Shown here piece by piece: positions 62,898 to 64,000 of a stretch of 64,000 bases of DNA. This stretch comes from Rhodomicrobium sp. Az07. Lineage in GTDB: Bacteria > Pseudomonadota > Alphaproteobacteria > Rhizobiales > Rhodomicrobiaceae. Each line of letters opens with the position of its first letter. The first letter of the stretch is position 1. The stretch lies in NCBI RefSeq assembly GCF_018619475.1, contig NZ_JAHFZG010000003.1:124001-188000 (forward strand). The letters are read 5' to 3'. The translations under genes and the position numbers were made by a program. Under the pieces are notes generated by a model, which saw only the letters and a program-made list of their open reading frames with translations, did not search any database and had not been told where the DNA came from.

Positions 62898-62926
62898 ATT
62901 AAAGGATGCCAGGGGGCCTACGTCAA
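62898..62926 (-). promoter_or_regulatory. metX-metW promoter
   Basis: On the minus strand TTGACG, a 17-bp spacer, and TTTAAT. Transcription would start at about 62890, exactly at the 5' end of the SAM-II aptamer. Confidence 0.75.
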
Positions 62927-62961
62927 GGGCTGCCGAGCCTGCGGCATTGCGCGAATGTCTC

Positions 62962-63240
62962 TTATGCAGTCCGCGCTTCGCGGTCTTCCTGCGTTTCGGT
63001 GCTTCTGTCCTCGAAGCCGTTCCGATGGTGAAGGACTGTCAGAACCTCCAGCACGACGACGGCAAACTCGTTGAATTGCCAGCCGCGCTGTTCGGAATCG
63101 AGCCAGAGATGCTCGATCTTCTTTTCCATCGACGTCGCGAATTTCGGCCGGAGAGGAGGTGGTGTCAGTTCGATCTTCTTGTCCATCGGCAGCACGAGCC
63201 TTTTTTCGATATCAACTATCAGGCTTCTTTCTGTACGCAT
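62962..63240 (-). CDS. Hypothetical protein
   Basis: A 92-residue charged protein, MRTERSLIVDIEKRLVLPMD, with KKIELTPPPLRPKFATSMEK and a C-terminal part rich in Glu and Arg. No family recognised. The ATG at 63240 has GGGGTGGACGTG before it, and 20 further codons are open upstream. It lies directly upstream of the metX promoter. Codon use is less GC-biased than in the neighbours. Confidence 0.45.
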   Translation of the reverse strand: MRTERSLIVDIEKRLVLPMDKKIELTPPPLRPKFATSMEKKIEHLWLDSEQRGWQFNEFAVVVLEVLTVLHHRNGFEDRSTETQEDREARTA

Positions 63241-63290
63241 CACGTCCACCCCTATGCTTGTGAGTTGCCGCGTCATTCGCCTTTTCAATA

Positions 63291-63312
63291 TGACAAGCAA
63301 CTCTTCTTGTCA
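63291..63312. repeat. Inverted repeat upstream of the hypothetical gene
   Basis: TGACAAG and CTTGTCA, 8 bases apart, 51 bp before the start at 63240; a possible operator. Confidence 0.35.
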
Positions 63313-63405
63313 GTAGCCCAGCATCTGCTTGCAAGAATGTGATCGGAGAAAAAGCGGCTCGGTGGAATACCGTGTTCCGAGCTTTGCCCTCCCCGTATCA
63401 CGGGA

Positions 63406-63434
63406 GCCTTCGCAAGGTTTTCGTTAGCGAAGGC
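63406..63434. repeat. Inverted repeat in the intergenic region
   Basis: GCCTTCGC and GCGAAGGC with a 13-base spacer. No gene is seen in 63241-63520. Confidence 0.35.
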
Positions 63435-63520
63435 GTTCAGACAAGCACCCCTGACGACAAAGGTCTGTGGCAAAAGTCAAGGCCAGTACGCCTTTCGGCG
63501 GAATCGCGTTTTGCTTGCGA

Positions 63521-63536
63521 TTGACGTATACGTAAA
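63521..63536. promoter_or_regulatory. 16-bp operator-like palindrome before the acyl-CoA dehydrogenase gene
   Basis: TTGACGTA-TACGTAAA matches its reverse complement at 7 of 8 positions per arm. The shape resembles sites of MerR-type regulators (LiuR) that control branched-chain acyl-CoA breakdown genes in proteobacteria; the regulator is inferred. Confidence 0.4.
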
Positions 63537-63617
63537 CTACTTAACGCATGCCGTAGCGCGTCCGTCGGCTTTCGTCGGCGGACCGGCGCTGAAGTCAAAA
63601 GAAGAGGGAGGAATAGG

Positions 63618-64000
63618 ATGCCCAGCTACAAGGCGCCGCTCGACGATTACCGTTTCGTCCTGAACGAGGTGTGGGACGCGCGCGAATTGTCGGCCATGCC
63701 GGGGTTCGAGGATGCGACGCCGGACGTCATCGCGAGCGTGCTCGAAGAAGCCGCGAAATTCTGCGAGGAGGTTCTTCACCCGCTGAACCAGAGCGGCGAC
63801 ATGGAAGGCTGCATCTTCGAAAACGGCACCGTTCGCACGCCCAAGGGCTTCAAGGAAGCCTATGACAAATATGTCGAGGGCGGTTGGCCGTCGATGAACG
63901 CGTCGCCCGAGCATGGCGGTCAGGGCCTCCCGCATACTGTCGGCTTCGCCATCGAGGAATTCATCTGCTCCGCCAACCTCGCATTCGGCCCCTATCCCGG
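63618..64000 (+). CDS. Acyl-CoA dehydrogenase (3' end outside window)
   Basis: The first 127 residues are present: MPSYKAPLDDYRFVLNEVWD, then DVIASVLEEAAKFCEEVLHP, and GWPSMNASPEHGGQGLPHTV, the N-terminal domain of the larger acyl-CoA dehydrogenases of the FadE/DmdC group. A GGGAGGA lies 5 bp before the ATG. The flavin enzyme oxidises an acyl-CoA to the enoyl-CoA; the substrate cannot be known from this fragment. A palindromic operator candidate lies about 82 bp upstream. Confidence 0.88.
   Translation, partial: MPSYKAPLDDYRFVLNEVWDARELSAMPGFEDATPDVIASVLEEAAKFCEEVLHPLNQSGDMEGCIFENGTVRTPKGFKEAYDKYVEGGWPSMNASPEHGGQGLPHTVGFAIEEFICSANLAFGPYP

Overview
This window is 64 kb of chromosomal DNA from a high-GC alphaproteobacterium, most likely order Hyphomicrobiales (Rhizobiales). 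The evidence is the mix of lineage-typical genes: ctrA and chpT of the cell-cycle phosphorelay, fliJ beside ctrA, an ATP12-type F1-ATPase chaperone, an SDHAF4-like DUF1674 protein, an EipA/DUF1134 envelope protein, PHB genes (phasin, phaZ) and a SAM-II riboswitch in front of metX. PQQ-biosynthesis genes next to a glutathione-dependent formaldehyde dehydrogenase would fit a methanol-using member such as Hyphomicrobium or Rhodomicrobium, but the genus cannot be fixed from sequence reading alone. No rRNA, tRNA, CRISPR array, prophage or intact insertion sequence was seen.

Layout. 0-7 kb: end of a thioredoxin-reductase-like gene, a DUF815 ATPase, then yajC-secD-secF followed by Mth938-like, squalene-synthase-like and ATP12 genes. 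7-11 kb: pqqC-pqqD-pqqE (no pqqA or pqqB here), a secreted DUF protein and frmA. 11-23 kb: phoU, a CsoR-type metal sensor with its operator, yebC, ppa, dapB, gpmA, nth, a PfkB kinase, a degenerate patatin/NTE-like protein, an amidase, rpmB and a phasin. 23-32 kb: slyX, a large single-pass Sel1 protein, a TAXI binding protein, a phosphatase, a coiled-coil membrane protein, eipA, cysQ. 32-37 kb: chpT, ctrA, fliJ, DUF1674, phaZ, a GST. 37-44 kb (minus strand): gmk, mltG, fabF, acpP, fabG, fabD. 44-46 kb: rpsF-rpsR-rplI. 46-57 kb: acetate/succinate CoA-transferase, a frameshifted small gene behind a perfect palindrome, a lipoprotein patatin, a 3-hydroxyisobutyryl-CoA hydrolase, a methyltransferase-like protein, an ECF sigma/anti-sigma pair, purU, a cation efflux gene. 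57-64 kb: two tandem TIM-barrel paralogues, aatA, a compact plus-strand unit with a perfect anti-SD match, metW-metX under a SAM-II riboswitch, and the start of an acyl-CoA dehydrogenase.

Most of the window is housekeeping: Sec export, fatty-acid and peptidoglycan synthesis, ribosomal proteins, methionine and lysine synthesis, cell-cycle control. The parts that stand out are an NTE/patatin homologue that has lost every catalytic motif, a small plus-strand transcription unit at 60.65-60.87 kb, two families of CTAG-ended palindromic repeats that repeatedly supply the stop codon of the adjoining gene, and a small gene with a palindrome covering its ribosome binding site and an internal frameshift.
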